The notes beneath the pieces were generated by a model, which saw only the letters and a list, made by a program, of their open reading frames with translations, made no database searches and was not told the origin of the DNA. Position numbers and translations under genes: made by a program. From Nemertoderma westbladi (Eukaryota; Xenacoelomorpha; Nemertodermatida; Nemertodermatidae), in NCBI GenBank assembly GCA_032718475.1, contig JAUCBJ010005608.1, forward strand, positions 1-42,077: a stretch of DNA of 42,077 bases, given 5' to 3'. Shown one piece after another: positions 1-10,918 of the stretch. The stretch's first letter is position 1, and each line of letters begins with the position of its first letter.

Positions 1-1105
1 ATTATATACTCTATTATCTAACTAGACATCTCAATCTTGTAATTGTTGATGATGGGTATGAAATTTGGTGCTAGCACCAAAATTTGCCATATCACGTCGA
101 AAAATGCGCGTAGCAATGACCTGGCAAATTATAAATGTATTCCATTTGTATTTGTATTTGTATTGCATTCCAAAATTTGAAAATGTGAATTTAAAGCAAC
201 GTATAATTAAATTAAAATTTTTGTGTTCAAACTGAAATGTGTTGGTTAGTTCTTTTTTCATTTTTTGCCCACGTTGTAAGCGGATTCAATTCCCTTACAT
301 TACCCACCCGAAAATGGGACCAGTGGCATTTTACCAATATAGTTGGCGATGCGAGATTACCAATAATTAATCTCGCCTCATAACCAACTCGGGGGGGGGG
401 GGGGGGCGATACAGGCCCTAAGCCACAGAGAGAGGTGAGATGTCAAACCACCTCAGAGGGAGAACACAGCTAGTCGAGGCTAGCAGCAGGGGGTAACACC
501 TACAGGGAGTGCCAAAGTGACAATTAGTATATAAGCCAATAGCGGGCAGGGGAGCACGTGGGGAAAGATAAGAAAGCATCCATTGGGTAGCAAAGGCCAT
601 TGTAGAGTAGAGGTGAAACCAATATGTATGTGTATCAATCATATAGTTATCCTGATTACTGATTTACCGGTCAGTTCACTAATCACACAGTTAGGGACCG
701 GCAATAGTTTAGACCGTCATTTCATACACTGCTGTCATCATTCTGTATTGCAATTCCTACTATTGTTTGTTATACATACTGTGCTATTATCATTGGAACA
801 TTAACATCGAGAAACACAAACTCTGTTATTTTCCCGACGGCCTTCGGCCAAAGATATTAGTCCAGCAGCCCAGCAGAGAAGTGACGCGTACAACCTAACC
901 CGGTCGGGATCATTGAACTCAATCCCGTCACACACGTAGAGGACTAAAACAGCCGTTTATAGAAATCAGATCATTTTTAAATATTTTTCAATGGATTCAG
1001 CGCCCCAGAAAACTTGTATTGAAAATACTAGCTGCAAATTTTAACTTTCAAATTTTTTGAAATTTGTTCACTACTACTATGTCCGGTTCTAATAGGGTTA
1101 AAACA
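1..1105 (-). mobile_element. TTAA-ended DNA element, minus copy, interrupted and running off the left edge
   Basis: Read on the minus strand, 1105 down to 938 and then 276 down to 1 align in order with the element at 6233-7797. Shared landmarks are the end TTAACCCTATTAG, the tract around 'ttttctggggcg', the tract around 'gctgttttagtcctc', and the palindrome TTTGGTGCTAGCACCAAA near 60-80. The two halves are split by the solo LTR at 277-932. About 150 bases near the end are missing compared with the other copy. The TTAA start and CCC terminus suggest piggyBac-like mobilisation, which is an inference. No transposase is encoded, so this is a non-autonomous relic. Confidence 0.7.
277..932 (+). repeat. 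Solo LTR of a BEL-like retrotransposon with 5-bp target duplication
   Basis: The segment starts TGTAAGC and ends CCCGTCACA. It is flanked on both sides by CACGT (272-276 and 933-937), a 5-bp target duplication as expected for BEL/Pao. Removing it restores continuity of the older element around it. Its last 30 bases resemble the 3' end of the BEL-1 LTR (shared 'tcgggatc', 'aactca', 'tcaca'), so the two are probably related families. It contains a run of 16 G at 391-406 and no coding capacity. It is a recombination remnant of a full element. Confidence 0.85.
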
Positions 1106-2465
1106 TAATACTACTGAACATGCGCGCTAAAATTCGTTTTTTGCACGTAATAATTCGCTGAAAGTTAAGTTAATAAAACATTATGTTAACCGCGATATAC
1201 TGATTAAAAAATTAAGCACTGCAGCATTCGCGAAACACAGTTGGAAATTTTCAAAATTGTATTACATATTTGCGATTCCACCTATAAAACTTATTGGTGA
1301 TATAAATATAGACGGAGCATTATATGGACGGTGCAGCTCTGCGAGGCCATGATATCGCTACACAGTTTTAGATCGCCGCGCACCTTCAAACTGAAAAAAA
1401 AATTATATTGAAAATACTTTTCTTCGCTCACTTCGTGGCTCGCCCCACACTATTATTATTTCTGACAGTACAGATATTATTAATTATTGGAGACAGAATT
1501 ATTGTGCAAGATAGAGCAACCTCAGTGGAAGGATGATTGGAATGTTTCCCATCTAGGCAATATCAAGAACGCCAAGGAATGATGAGACTGGAAATATAGA
1601 GTATAAATATAGAAAACATCAATCAATATAAAAAATATTAATACTAAAAATTGTTTCTAGCCCAACATTTTTTCGCGCTCCATCCCTATTTGCTAAGTGT
1701 AGGCCTAATTCACGCCAAGTAAATAAAAAACCAACTTCGTTTAGTTTTCCTCTAATAACGAACCTGTCTTTAGACTGGGTAGTTTTTGTCTAAAGCTGAG
1801 GCCGGCAAAAACACGATGGATATATTTACCTATATATGTCACTATATCACTCACTATGTATGTTCACCAAATGGCTTGAAACCACTTGCATGCATTGTAA
1901 AATTGTAAACGCAAGTATTTATCAATTGTTGTCTAGTTGTTGAATAAAAAAGTTGGGAACGATTCGAAGTGCGATATTCGAAATATTTGCATATTTTCAA
2001 CATTATTGAACGCGAAATTAAATACCCACAACTCCCTTGCTTGAAATGTTTTTCAGGTGATTGATATTTAGCAATTATTATGAGGTTACTTACTACTGAA
2101 ATCTGACAGAATGCCAAACGTATTATTATAGTTCTATCTCTATTCAGCCAGTTAGTGTAATGTCAAGCAGTACATCATTTATATATCGTATGTATCTATA
2201 GGGCCTAATTGTCATCGTTATAATACTGTCATCAACTTAGGCTAAGCTCAATTGTAATGCAAAGGCTTAGTAGGTTTTGTATATCTGGGACGTTTACAAC
2301 AGCTGTCGATTAAACTAACAAAACCATAAAACTGAACCAGGGTGGCTGCCAGCCGGGTACCAACGGCTGTTGGGTAGACTTAAGGGAACATTTCACAAAC
2401 TTTCATAGGATGCTTGTACATGTACATTATATTGGTTGCTCCGATGTTTTTATTAGGCTAACTGA
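1106..2465. other. AT-rich non-coding stretch, no gene seen
   Basis: No convincing coding region or RNA gene. At 1432-1454 it holds, in reverse orientation, the 'gggcgagccacgaagt' motif that also occurs at 2471, 2727 and several times at 35363-35640, so part of it derives from that dispersed repeat. Confidence 0.5.
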
Positions 2466-2545
2466 GAATGTGGGGCGAGCCACGAAGTTGGCGGAGCCTT
2501 AGCGAATTGACACTGTTAGGGGGTGGGTCAATTTATGCAAATAGT

Positions 2546-2838
2546 TGTCGTCGTCGTCGTCGTCGTTGTCGTCGTCGTCGTCGTCGTCGTTGTCGTCGTC
2601 GTCGTCGTCATCGTTACGATTTTGACATGCTAATAACTTTGTCAGATTTAAAGCTGCCAAGTTGAAAATTTGTAGGTATCAATATGAGCAAAAGTTGAGA
2701 TTTTTGAGAGACTTTCAGACACCCACGAAGTTGGCGGAGCCTTAGCGAATTGACACTGTTAGGGGGTGGGTCAATTTATGCAAATAGTTGTCGTCGTCGT
2801 CGTTGTCATCGTCGTCGTCGTTGTCATCGTCGTCGTTG
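2546..2838. repeat. GTC trinucleotide runs within the satellite
   Basis: Two impure (GTC)n runs, about 2546-2612 and 2788-2838, sit at the same place in two successive satellite units and differ in length, as expected for slippage within a duplicated unit. Confidence 0.85.
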
Positions 2839-2965
2839 TTACGATTTTGACATGCTAATAACTTTGTCGGATTTAAAGCTGCCAAGTTGAAAATTTGTAG
2901 GTATCAATATGAGCAAAAGTTGAGATTTTTGAGAGACTTTCAGACACCATCAGTGCAATGGTCTC

Positions 2966-4054
2966 CCGCTAGAGGGCCACATGTCTAAACATTAAATGCC
3001 CTCCCATTTCTTTGCTTTTAATCCGTTTAAGCTGAAACTTGGCAGATATGTATTAGACCATTAGCTGTGACTTTCAAAGGAGGCGAATCCATCTGCAGTT
3101 CTCCAGTCTGCCGCTAGAGGGCCAAAGGTCTGAAAGTGAAATCGTAGTCGTCGTTACGATTTTGACATGCTAATAACTTTGTCGGATTTAAAGCTGCCAA
3201 GTTGAAAATTTGTAGGTATCAATATGAGCAAAAGTTGAGATTTTGAGAGACTTTCAGACACCATCAGTGCAATGGTCTCCCGCTAGAGGGCCACATGTCT
3301 AAACATTAAATGCCCTCCCATTTCTTTGCTTTTAATCCGTTTAAGCTGTAACTTGGCAGATATGTATTAGACCATTAGCTGTGACTTTCAAAGGAGGCGA
3401 ATCCATCTGCAGTTCTCCAGTCTGCCGCTAGAGGGCCAAAGGTCTGAAAGTGAAATCGTTGTCGTCGTTACGATTTTGACATGCTAATAACTTTGTCGGA
3501 TTTAAAGCTGCCAAGTTGAAAATTTGTAGGTATCAATATGAGCAAAAGTTGAGACGTTTGAGAGACTTTCAGACACCATCAGAGCAATAGTCTCCTGCTA
3601 GAGGGCCACATGTCTAAACGTTAAATGTCCTCCCATTTCTTTGCTTTTAATCCATTTATGCTGAAATTTGGCAGATTTGTACTAGACCATTAGCTGTGAC
3701 TTTGAAAGAAGGAATTGAATTGAATTGAATTGAAGGCTAATCCGTGTGCAGTTCTTCAGTCTGCCGCTAGAGGGCGAAATGTTTGAAAGTGAAATCTTTC
3801 TCCCATCTCGTTATTTATGATCCGTTCAAGCTGAAACGTAGCAGATATGTAGTAGAAGTCGGCCTGAGTCTTTGGTGGGCAGTAAACGGTCTGGAGTCCT
3901 CCAGTCTGCCGCTAGAGGGCGAAATGTATAACTGTCCCCAATTCCTTGATATTAATTTATTTAAAGTGAATATTGGCATATGTACTAGAGCACATGCTGT
4001 GTCTTTCTGAGGAAGGTGGTCGATCTGCATTTCTCCAGTCTGCCGCTAGAGGTA
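2966..4054 (+). promoter_or_regulatory. Eight CTCF-like motifs in one orientation
   Basis: CCGCTAGAGGGC or a close variant occurs at about 2966, 3111, 3280, 3425, 3595, 3764, 3909 and 4043; the fifth reads ctgctagagggc and the last is truncated. The string resembles the known bilaterian CTCF core (CC, two to three variable bases, AG, R, K, GGC). Spacing is 134-170 bases and all share the plus orientation. Binding is an inference from motif similarity. The conservation could simply reflect satellite homogenisation. Confidence 0.35.
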
Positions 4055-4193
4055 AGCGGAAATTCAAGACGCTGGTCACACTACTAAACGCATTATTTCA
4101 ACATTCTCAAATATACGCTCCATAAATATTTCACGTTACTATTTTATTGATAATCAAGATATAAACCAAGCGGAATTGGGGTGTAAACGTTAA

Positions 4194-4330
4194 GCAGACA
4201 CCTGGTGCAGACACCTGGTGCAGACACCTGGTGCAGACAACTGGTGCAGACACCTGGTGCAGACACCTGGTGCAGACACCTGGTGCAGACACCTGGTGCA
4301 GACACCTAGTGCAGACACCTGGTGCAGACA
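4194..4330 (+). repeat. 13-bp minisatellite
   Basis: About ten copies of gcagacacctggt in direct tandem, with single-base variants ('acaactgg', 'acctagtg'). Confidence 0.95.
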
Positions 4331-5810
4331 GTTAGGCAGACCGGTACTGAAATGAATTACACAATAGCCTACATTCGCAGAAAAGCCTTTCTAGAATTAT
4401 CACTTATGACTACTTATTTGCGTGCATTTTTCACTGGGATTGGCTGCGTGCGTGTCTAGCGTCGTCTCTTTGATTACGTTGAACCATTGGCAATATACAG
4501 AATGTTTTGATTGGACCTATAGGACTAGGAACTTTGCGTGGAAGAATATAATGGTAGAAATCATAACAAATAATACTCATATAACTTATATTTCGGCAGT
4601 TCTTTTAAATATGTAAACCTCTACCGGACTGCTGATTCATATACATTCCTAACATTCCACACCACATTCCAATAATATCCTAATACAGTAATACTTTCGA
4701 ATTAGTACTTAAATTAAATTTAAGTCACGTGCTGCGCGAAGGCCCCACTTCGTGTATGTATGTATGTATATACAATTATAGACCGAAACAAACTATCAAT
4801 TGTACCAAAAAGGCAACTTTTATATCATGAGATTTCAAGATCGCTACCATCATAGGTAAATGTGTGAATACAAAGTAGGAGGTGGAAAGTAATTTAAAGA
4901 TTATATAACATCAATGTCCAATACGTGAACATGTAAACGGGTAGTGTTACTTTCTATTATTATTGTTTGTTATTGATATTTGAACTTTTTTTTTGCAAAC
5001 GGCAACGTTTCGTGGAATTCCATTGCATTGCTGGTCATTAACCCGTTCATTCCATTCCAAACAATCTTCGTTTCCATCATAATTGTCAAATGAGATAGAG
5101 AATTCTGGAAAATCCATCCGCAACTGGTTTTCATCAGTGCTACAATAAAATAAACATAATTACTACATAGGTGCATCCTCTTGGTTCCTTTCCTGGGAAA
5201 CAAATCCACCAACATAATTCGCGCGTGTCCTGGAGAGCAGTTAGCATATTCTACGTTATTTACCATGCAATAAATAATTATGAATATGGTACCCGAAAGA
5301 GTATATATACTTTAGAATTGTACGGGGCCCTTTTAATAAAAAAGGCTCTCACGGTATAGATGCTCACGGTATTATCTGCTTAGCAAGCATGAAAATTTTC
5401 GTTGAATTTCATTCATTTTTGACAAAGTTATTGTTGAACATTGAAAAATGTATTATCTAAAATAGCGGGAAGGTTTGAATTTATCCTTAAACTTTAAACA
5501 CCCATATGAATGACGTTGTTTCATGAAAAAGGCTATTTCTCCGTCAATATTAACTAAAATGAGTTGAAATTTGGTACACTTGTTAAGAATACCTTTCTCC
5601 ATACTTCTCCTGAACAAATTTAGTTGGAAATGCCCTGGAGCCTTTTTATATGAAAAAGGCCAAAACTGGGGCCTTTTTGTTCTAAAAAGGTTCCAGAGCA
5701 TTTGAGGCAAAATATGTTCAGAAGAATTGGATGCAGTGTTCTTCTGAACTTATATTCCAAATTTCGACAAATTTCAACAAATATTGTTCTAGAAATAGTT
5801 GGTGGAGATC
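4331..5810. other. Non-coding stretch, no gene seen
   Basis: Short ORFs here have no recognisable domain. At 5560-5700 the wording ('gttgaaatttggtacac', 'ttttatatgaaaaaggcc') resembles satellite or MITE sequence. A hairpin with aaaaaggcc/ggccttttt arms lies near 5653-5680. Confidence 0.4.
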
Positions 5811-5814
5811 TATC

Positions 5815-5965
5815 TTGTTTGCTTTATTTTTCGACTTTGGAATGAAATCCAGTTATCATTAGAACCGCCTTCATCTGCAGATTCCGAATCTGAAAATAGT
5901 TTTAAATGTCAAAATAGTATGCCTTTCAATTTTGATAATGTGATAATATCTCCGGAAGTTTGATT
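5815..5965 (+). repeat. Fragment related to the foldback element arm
   Basis: 'gaaccgccttcatctgcag', 'attccgaatctgaaaa' and 'atctccggaagtt' occur here in the same order as in the arms of the foldback element at 25434-26263. Only this internal part is present, so it is a relic of the family. Confidence 0.6.
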
Positions 5966-6095
5966 TGATAGCGGATTCAATTCGCTATGCCCTCCCATTA
6001 CAAACTGGTATAGGGCCAAATTACGAATATTGACAAGAGGAGATAACCAGCCAGTAGCTGACTCATCAACTCAGCTTTAACCCTATTAGTCTTAA

Positions 6096-6235
6096 TTGGC
6101 CTTAAATATGCGGATGATCTAGCAAATGTCATGGGTGATAGGGAGTTGTGGCGGTGCAATTTTGTTAACAAGCCGGCACAGCATTCTTAAAAATGCAGCT
6201 GCAATGCAGCATGCCGATCCTAGTAGTAGTAGTAA
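6096..6235 (+). repeat. Dispersed repeat, paralogous to 26514-26676
   Basis: From 'tggccttaaa' through 'ctagcaaatgtcatgggtg' and 'ggcacagcattctta' to 'gcatgccgatc' and a tag-trinucleotide run, this matches 26514-26676. The other copy carries about 25 extra AT-rich bases. The right side is cut by the TTAA-type element that begins at about 6233. Origin unknown. Confidence 0.7.
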
Positions 6236-7797
6236 CCCTATTAGTACCGGGCTATAAAATGTTGTACAAATACCGGGGGGTCATATTGAACCCCCCCTCT
6301 AAAATCTACAAATTTTTACGAAAACGTCTGATTTTTTGTTTGTACGTAGGTATCACTAGTCTGGATCCGACCGAAAAAAAAATTTCGAAAAAATGTACTG
6401 GGGTGGTTATATAGCAGCACCAAAATTACAAGTAGTGCACAATTTTCACAAAATTTGAAAGTTACATTTTTCGGGTAATTGTTTTTCAATACAGGTTTTC
6501 TGGGGCGGAAAATACATTGGAAAATATTTAAAAATGATATGATTACTATAAATGGCTGTTTAGTCCTCTCTGCGTAGAAAAAAAATGAAAAAAACAAGTG
6601 ACCAGCACTTTTCAGTTAGAACACAAAATTTTAATTCGCTTATACGATGCTATAAATTCACATTTTCAGGTTTTCTAGGGCGCTGATTCTAATGGAATAC
6701 ATTTCTAATATGCCAGATCATTGCTACTTGTATTTTAGGAATTAGGCGTAATTAGGAAAATTTTGGTGCTAGCACCAAATTTCGTACCCATCACCAAAAA
6801 GTACAAGTTTGCGATGTCCAGTGCTGTTTTTATTGATTCCATCGGATTCAGGACACTCATAAACCCGTATAACGCGAGAAACAAGATGATACTATCTCCT
6901 GATCAATTTGCTTATTTTCCAAAATTTGATGCTGGCACAACAATTTTCACCCACCGGCAAAAAATACAAGTTTGAAAACTCTTATGAATTTTTTACTGAT
7001 TCCATTGAATTCAGAGCCCTCACAAACCCCTATAACGCAAGAAACAAGGTGACACAATCAATTTATATATTTGATGGTTTTCAAAATTTGGTGCTAGCAC
7101 CACATTTTGCACCCACTTCCGAAAAATACAAGTTTGAGATGTCTAGTTTGATAATTATATATTCCATTGAATTCAGAACAGCCATAAACCTCTAAAACGC
7201 AAGAAATAAATTGTCACAAGCAATTTTATCTATTTAATGGATTTTCAAAATTTCGTGCTAGCACCAAAATTTGCACAACAGCACCGAAAAATACAAGTTT
7301 GATACGCTTGGTGCAACTCGTATATATTTCGTCGAAACCAGAACACCAAAAAACTCCAAATGCGTAAAAAACAAGTTTCAAACAATCAATTTACGAAATT
7401 GACATATTTCAAAATTTGGTGCTGGCACCAAAAATTGGCACCCGCCGAAAAAAACAAGTTTGAAATTTCTAAATCAATTTATATGAATTCCATCCAATTG
7501 CTAACACCAAAAAACCGGTGTAAATCAAAAATAGAGATGTTTCAATTCATATTTAATGAAATGTAATTTTCAAAAAACGTCTCAAAAAAAGAGCCAAAAG
7601 TAGGGTTAAAAAATGGTGCTATAACTCGAAAACTACCCAATATTTTAAAAACGGTTTTCACTACTAGGAAGACAATAGATTTTTAGGAAAAATCATAAAA
7701 TTTCAGATTCCCAACTGCGTTTGTTTCAGAATTATAATAAAAACACCACGGGGGGGTCATATTCCCCCCCCCCCCCCCCGGGTTTAATAGGGTTAAG
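6233..7797 (+). mobile_element. TTAA-ended non-autonomous DNA element
   Basis: The left end reads TAACCCTATTAGTACCGGG and the right end CCCGGGTTTAATAGGGTTAA. These are inverted relative to each other, with a further shared 'ggggggtcatatt' inside each end. A TTAA lies at the right border; the left border is GTAA, a possible mutated TTAA. A second TTAACCCTATTAG at 6077 is an alternative left boundary. The interior has no transposase. It carries an AT-rich segment and five 163-bp tandem units. A minus-oriented copy occupies 1-1105. Confidence 0.6.
6762..7577 (+). repeat. Five 163-bp tandem units headed by a palindrome
   Basis: Unit heads lie at about 6762, 6925, 7087, 7251 and 7415 (spacing 162-164). 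The head consensus TTTGGTGCTAGCACCAAA is a perfect 18-base palindrome in the best copies. Each unit then carries an 'aatacaagttt' core and a 'cataaacc' tail. Units have diverged by substitutions, so the array is old. Confidence 0.85.
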
Positions 7798-7799
7798 TA

Positions 7800-8973
7800 T
7801 TAACTAGAAAGACAGCTTTCTAGTAGATAAACTTCTTCAACATTTCAAATTAAAACGTCACATGAGTGAGCAAACAAACAGTAAAAACGGTAAAATACTT
7901 CCAAAGCATTACAAAGAATAAAATGTGGGAGAAGGTTAAAACAGTCAGACATCCTCTTAAAAACAACCTATAGTTTAGTATGTACTTTTAGTTAGATCGC
8001 TGCAAAGAATCAAATCTAAACAATTAAAATGGGCCAAAATTAGCAAAAAAAGCACAATAAACAACCGAAATAAGGGAAGGATTTCACTGGCTAACAGTGA
8101 AATTGGAGAACTGCAGACTGGTCAGCTCAGCGTCCTCCCCATATCTGCAGCCTAATGGTTTAGTAAATAATTACCAAGTATCAACAAAAAAAAAACTATA
8201 AATAACGAAATTGAAGAAGGTTTTCACTTTCTGACATTTTGCCCCCCAGCGGCAGACTGGATAACTGCATACCGGTTAGCGCCCCACCCCCCAAACAAGT
8301 AACCTATGGTCAGGTCATATCTGCAATGTGTCAGTTAACAACTGTTGTACAGCTTCCTACCAGCTGACATAGTTTGGTAGAAACCTGAATTGGTCCGGGT
8401 TTTAGACAGTCCCGATTGTAAGGTCCCTGTCATTTCGGCTACTCCTTTCCCTCTGGGCTCGAAAAATAGATATAAACCGAAAATGCTATAGACGCAATGA
8501 TAAAAAAAAAACACCTGCTCGTGTATATATTATTTGCTATTACTTGCCAAGTATTACAGTAAGAAAACCACACAATAATAATGTCCAATATAGTCTAACA
8601 GTATTATTAGCTGGGTCGACTAAAGGGAAGTTCATTCAATAGAGGCAGTTTCAAGTAATATGGTTGACCTCATTTCATTGAAGTTTTAACTAATAATAGA
8701 GGCTCAAATATCAGTGTCGTACATCGAGATAAATAATACAGTATTGGCAATTTAGCAACTTGCAAAGGAGGAAGAGGAGTAGTCGTACTTTTGCGCTATT
8801 ATAGTTTATTTATTTTAACTATTATAGTTTTATATAGTTTTATTAATATGAATTTTATTTATTATATATTTCGTTATTTAGTTTATTTATTTATTTTATT
8901 TATTTCGTTATTTTGTATATATTTTGCATATTCCAAAGAACAGGGGGTGGTGGCACAAAATGGGGAGATAAAT
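7800..8973. other. Non-coding stretch with an inverted satellite relic
   Basis: No gene seen. Around 8080-8300 the minus strand resembles the 2470-4055 satellite: read in reverse, 8241-8254 gives a tctgccgctggggggc-type motif followed by a 'gaaagtgaaa' string. 8790-8960 is almost pure A/T and directly precedes the BEL-1 LTR fragment. Confidence 0.5.
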
Positions 8974-9111
8974 GGGGCTATAAACTCTTTATTATACATC
9001 AGCCTATGACAGCCTTTCAGCCTTTCCAGTCACTTAAATGCGGCGACGCTTACTCAACACTACACAAAACTACACAGGTTGGGATCCTGCACCAATTCAG
9101 ATCCTGTCACA
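8974..9111 (+). repeat. BEL-1 5' LTR, only the 3' part recognisable
   Basis: From gctataaactctttattata to cctgtcaca it matches 23945-24079 with about 14 substitutions and one 4-base gap. Similarity stops abruptly to the left, so the upstream part of the LTR is truncated or replaced. A TATA-like ctataaa starts the segment. Confidence 0.75.
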
Positions 9112-9317
9112 GTCAAAACCAATCGACGTGAGCCTATGAGTTAACCAGGATAAAGAAAACTGTGACGCCGATCACACGCCAACAGCGACGCCAACGAGAC
9201 CCAACGAGAACGCCCCAGAGTTCTGAGAAGGATGGGAGTCTGCTGCGCACTCCCAGCGACAGGGCCATGACGATACGGGAGGCGGTGACTCGGCGGTACC
9301 AGCCTGCTACATAAGAT

Positions 9318-9554
9318 TTGCCGAAAGACGACGGTTTGGTTAGAATGGAGGAAGGCGGACGGGTATGCAACGAGGAACACGAGTCGACACGAGATGGGAG
9401 CGGTGAGAGGAGCACTGGGGTCACCAGCCAACCAGTGGCTAGAGGTGGCGAGAGGCCCACCAGAATGGCAATGGAAGGGCCGACGGTGCAACGCAGAATG
9501 AGACAAGGAGACCAAGATGTTCAGGAGGAGGACGTGGTGACAAGTAATCGTTAA
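9318..9554 (+). pseudogene. Possible BEL-1 Gag N-terminal remnant
   Basis: A 78-codon Arg/Glu-rich ORF between the 5' LTR segment and the coiled-coil ORF. No domain is recognised. Position is the only argument for Gag, and overlapping minus-strand ORFs of similar length exist, so this is weak. Confidence 0.25.
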
Positions 9555-9868
9555 TGACGAGGATACATCGCCACTCGAAGGATCCTCAATGACGCCAGGA
9601 AGGGAAAGGTAGATCAACCCAAGCTAAACCATAGACTGGGTGAGTGTGATATAAACACTTTCATTATTTAGCCCGATTTGGGCAGAGCGAGTTAGTGAAT
9701 GAGAGGGCGAGAGAGGTCACCACAGAACTGTTTGAATTGTGGCAATCGGGGATAATGCTGTACAGTAGGGTGTACATAGGACCCTATCTGGTAGATACGC
9801 GAGGGATTAAGTTAGTGGGATTGGCAAGTTCGAACGACACCGAGCCCGAGGTTAACCTGTAGGATTCG

Positions 9869-10606
9869 GTGTCGTCCATCAGGAAAACCACGGGTGCCAC
9901 AAGTAAGCACAATAAAAGTAGTAAAACCAGCAGGTGGCAGGAGTCCATCGCAACCGAAAAGTCCACTACATCTTCCGCGAAAGCAAGAAGGCTGTTAGAA
10001 ATAGATCTGGCGCGTCAGCTGGACATGGTCACGTTAGACCAAAAGGAATTAGAAAGGCAGTTGGATGTGGGGACTGCGTTGTTAGAAAGGGAAAGGGAGT
10101 TAGTGAGAGAGTGTAAAGAGAGAGCCGAGAAAGTGGTGAGAGAGTGTAGAGAGAGGGCTGCGAGGGAAGCGGACGAGCATAGAGAAAGGGACGAGATAGA
10201 AGTGAACGAGCGTAAAGAGCAAGACATGAGGGAAGCAGAAAGGGTTGAGAAAGAAGTGAATCTGAATGAGTATAAAGAGCAAGACATGAGGGAATCAGAA
10301 AGGGTTGAGAGACAGGTGAACGAGTGTAAAGAACAAGAGGCGAGAGAAGCAGAGTTAGCTGATCAGAGTATTAGAGAGGATAGGGAGAGAGAGATGGCTA
10401 GTAAAAGAATGCGGGATGATATGCATACCCAGTTGAGGGGGTTAAAGCAGCATCAGGCAAAACAAAAGTGCCGATTAGAACTGGCAAATTGGGTTTATCA
10501 GAAAGTGAGGCTGGTTCGGGAAGTATTTATGAGGAACCAGTGGTCATGGAAACTTTTGTTAATACCCCACTTCTGGGACTGGATGGCAATTACAAGACTG
10601 GTGTAA
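9869..10606 (+). pseudogene. BEL-1 Gag coiled-coil segment
   Basis: 245 codons. After about 45 Ser/Thr/Lys-rich residues comes a long Glu/Arg helix (roughly residues 45-215) with repeated 'ECKERA', 'RVEKEV' and 'EQDMREAE' blocks, a strong coiled-coil pattern. It lies just downstream of the 5' LTR segment, where BEL Gag begins, and its N-terminal position parallels the helical start of BEL-2 Gag. The ORF opens ATG at 9869 but this may not be the true start. The last 40 residues look like out-of-frame noise. The assignment to Gag is inferred from position and composition. Confidence 0.5.
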
Positions 10607-10610
10607 CTGG

Positions 10611-10918
10611 ATGGATGGGGTGGCCATGGATGACATTACGTTTAATGACAATATTAATATTAATAATACCGTACTTGATAATCCCAATACCAATGAGGGT
10701 ACTTTTCTTACAGGAAATAATGTTTTAATAAATAATGATAATACTAATACTGGTGCAATAAATAATTCAAATAGGGGGTGGCAGCGAACAAAATAATTTA
10801 AATATTAATTTAAATAATAATGGTGAACAAAATAATCTAAAGAATAATTTAATAAATAACAACGGGCAAAGTAATGACGGTATAATTAATACAAATAACA
10901 GCAACACATATTTCGCCT
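10611..10918 (+). pseudogene. Asn-rich BEL-1 Gag linker, frameshifted
   Basis: aat/aac codons dominate in two successive frames joined at a G-run near 10775, giving Asn-rich sequence ending TYFA-stop at about 10918. This is probably a low-complexity linker of Gag broken by an indel at the G-run. Confidence 0.4.

Larger units (their letters stand above)
2470..4055 (+). repeat. Nested tandem satellite, 225- to 315-bp units
   Basis: The marker ttacgattttgacatgc recurs at 2614, 2839, 3154 and 3468, giving spacings of 225, 315 and 314 bases. The first two units begin with 'gcgagccacgaagttggcgg' or its remnant plus a GTC trinucleotide run. Later units add a segment with two 'gctagaggg' cores. The units are very similar up to about 3700; after that, past a TGAAT run at 3713-3735, they become diverged half-units ending near 4055. 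Arg-rich ORFs across the GTC runs are by-products. Confidence 0.85.

Noticed and set aside
2468-2665. Arg-rich ORF across the GTC run
   Set aside because: It is only the translation of a trinucleotide repeat in a satellite unit; the second copy of the unit is not open in the same way.
2470-4330. CRISPR-like repeat and spacer array
   Set aside because: Units are long and nearly continuous with no unique spacers, and the 13-bp minisatellite has none at all; the genome is eukaryotic.
6763-7566. Short ORFs with similar 'KYKFEMSS' peptides
   Set aside because: They are translations of the 163-bp tandem unit in shifting frames; no frame continues through the array.
9141-9617. 158-codon minus-strand ORF
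   Set aside because: Opposite to the BEL-1 gag region with no recognisable domain; probably a composition effect.
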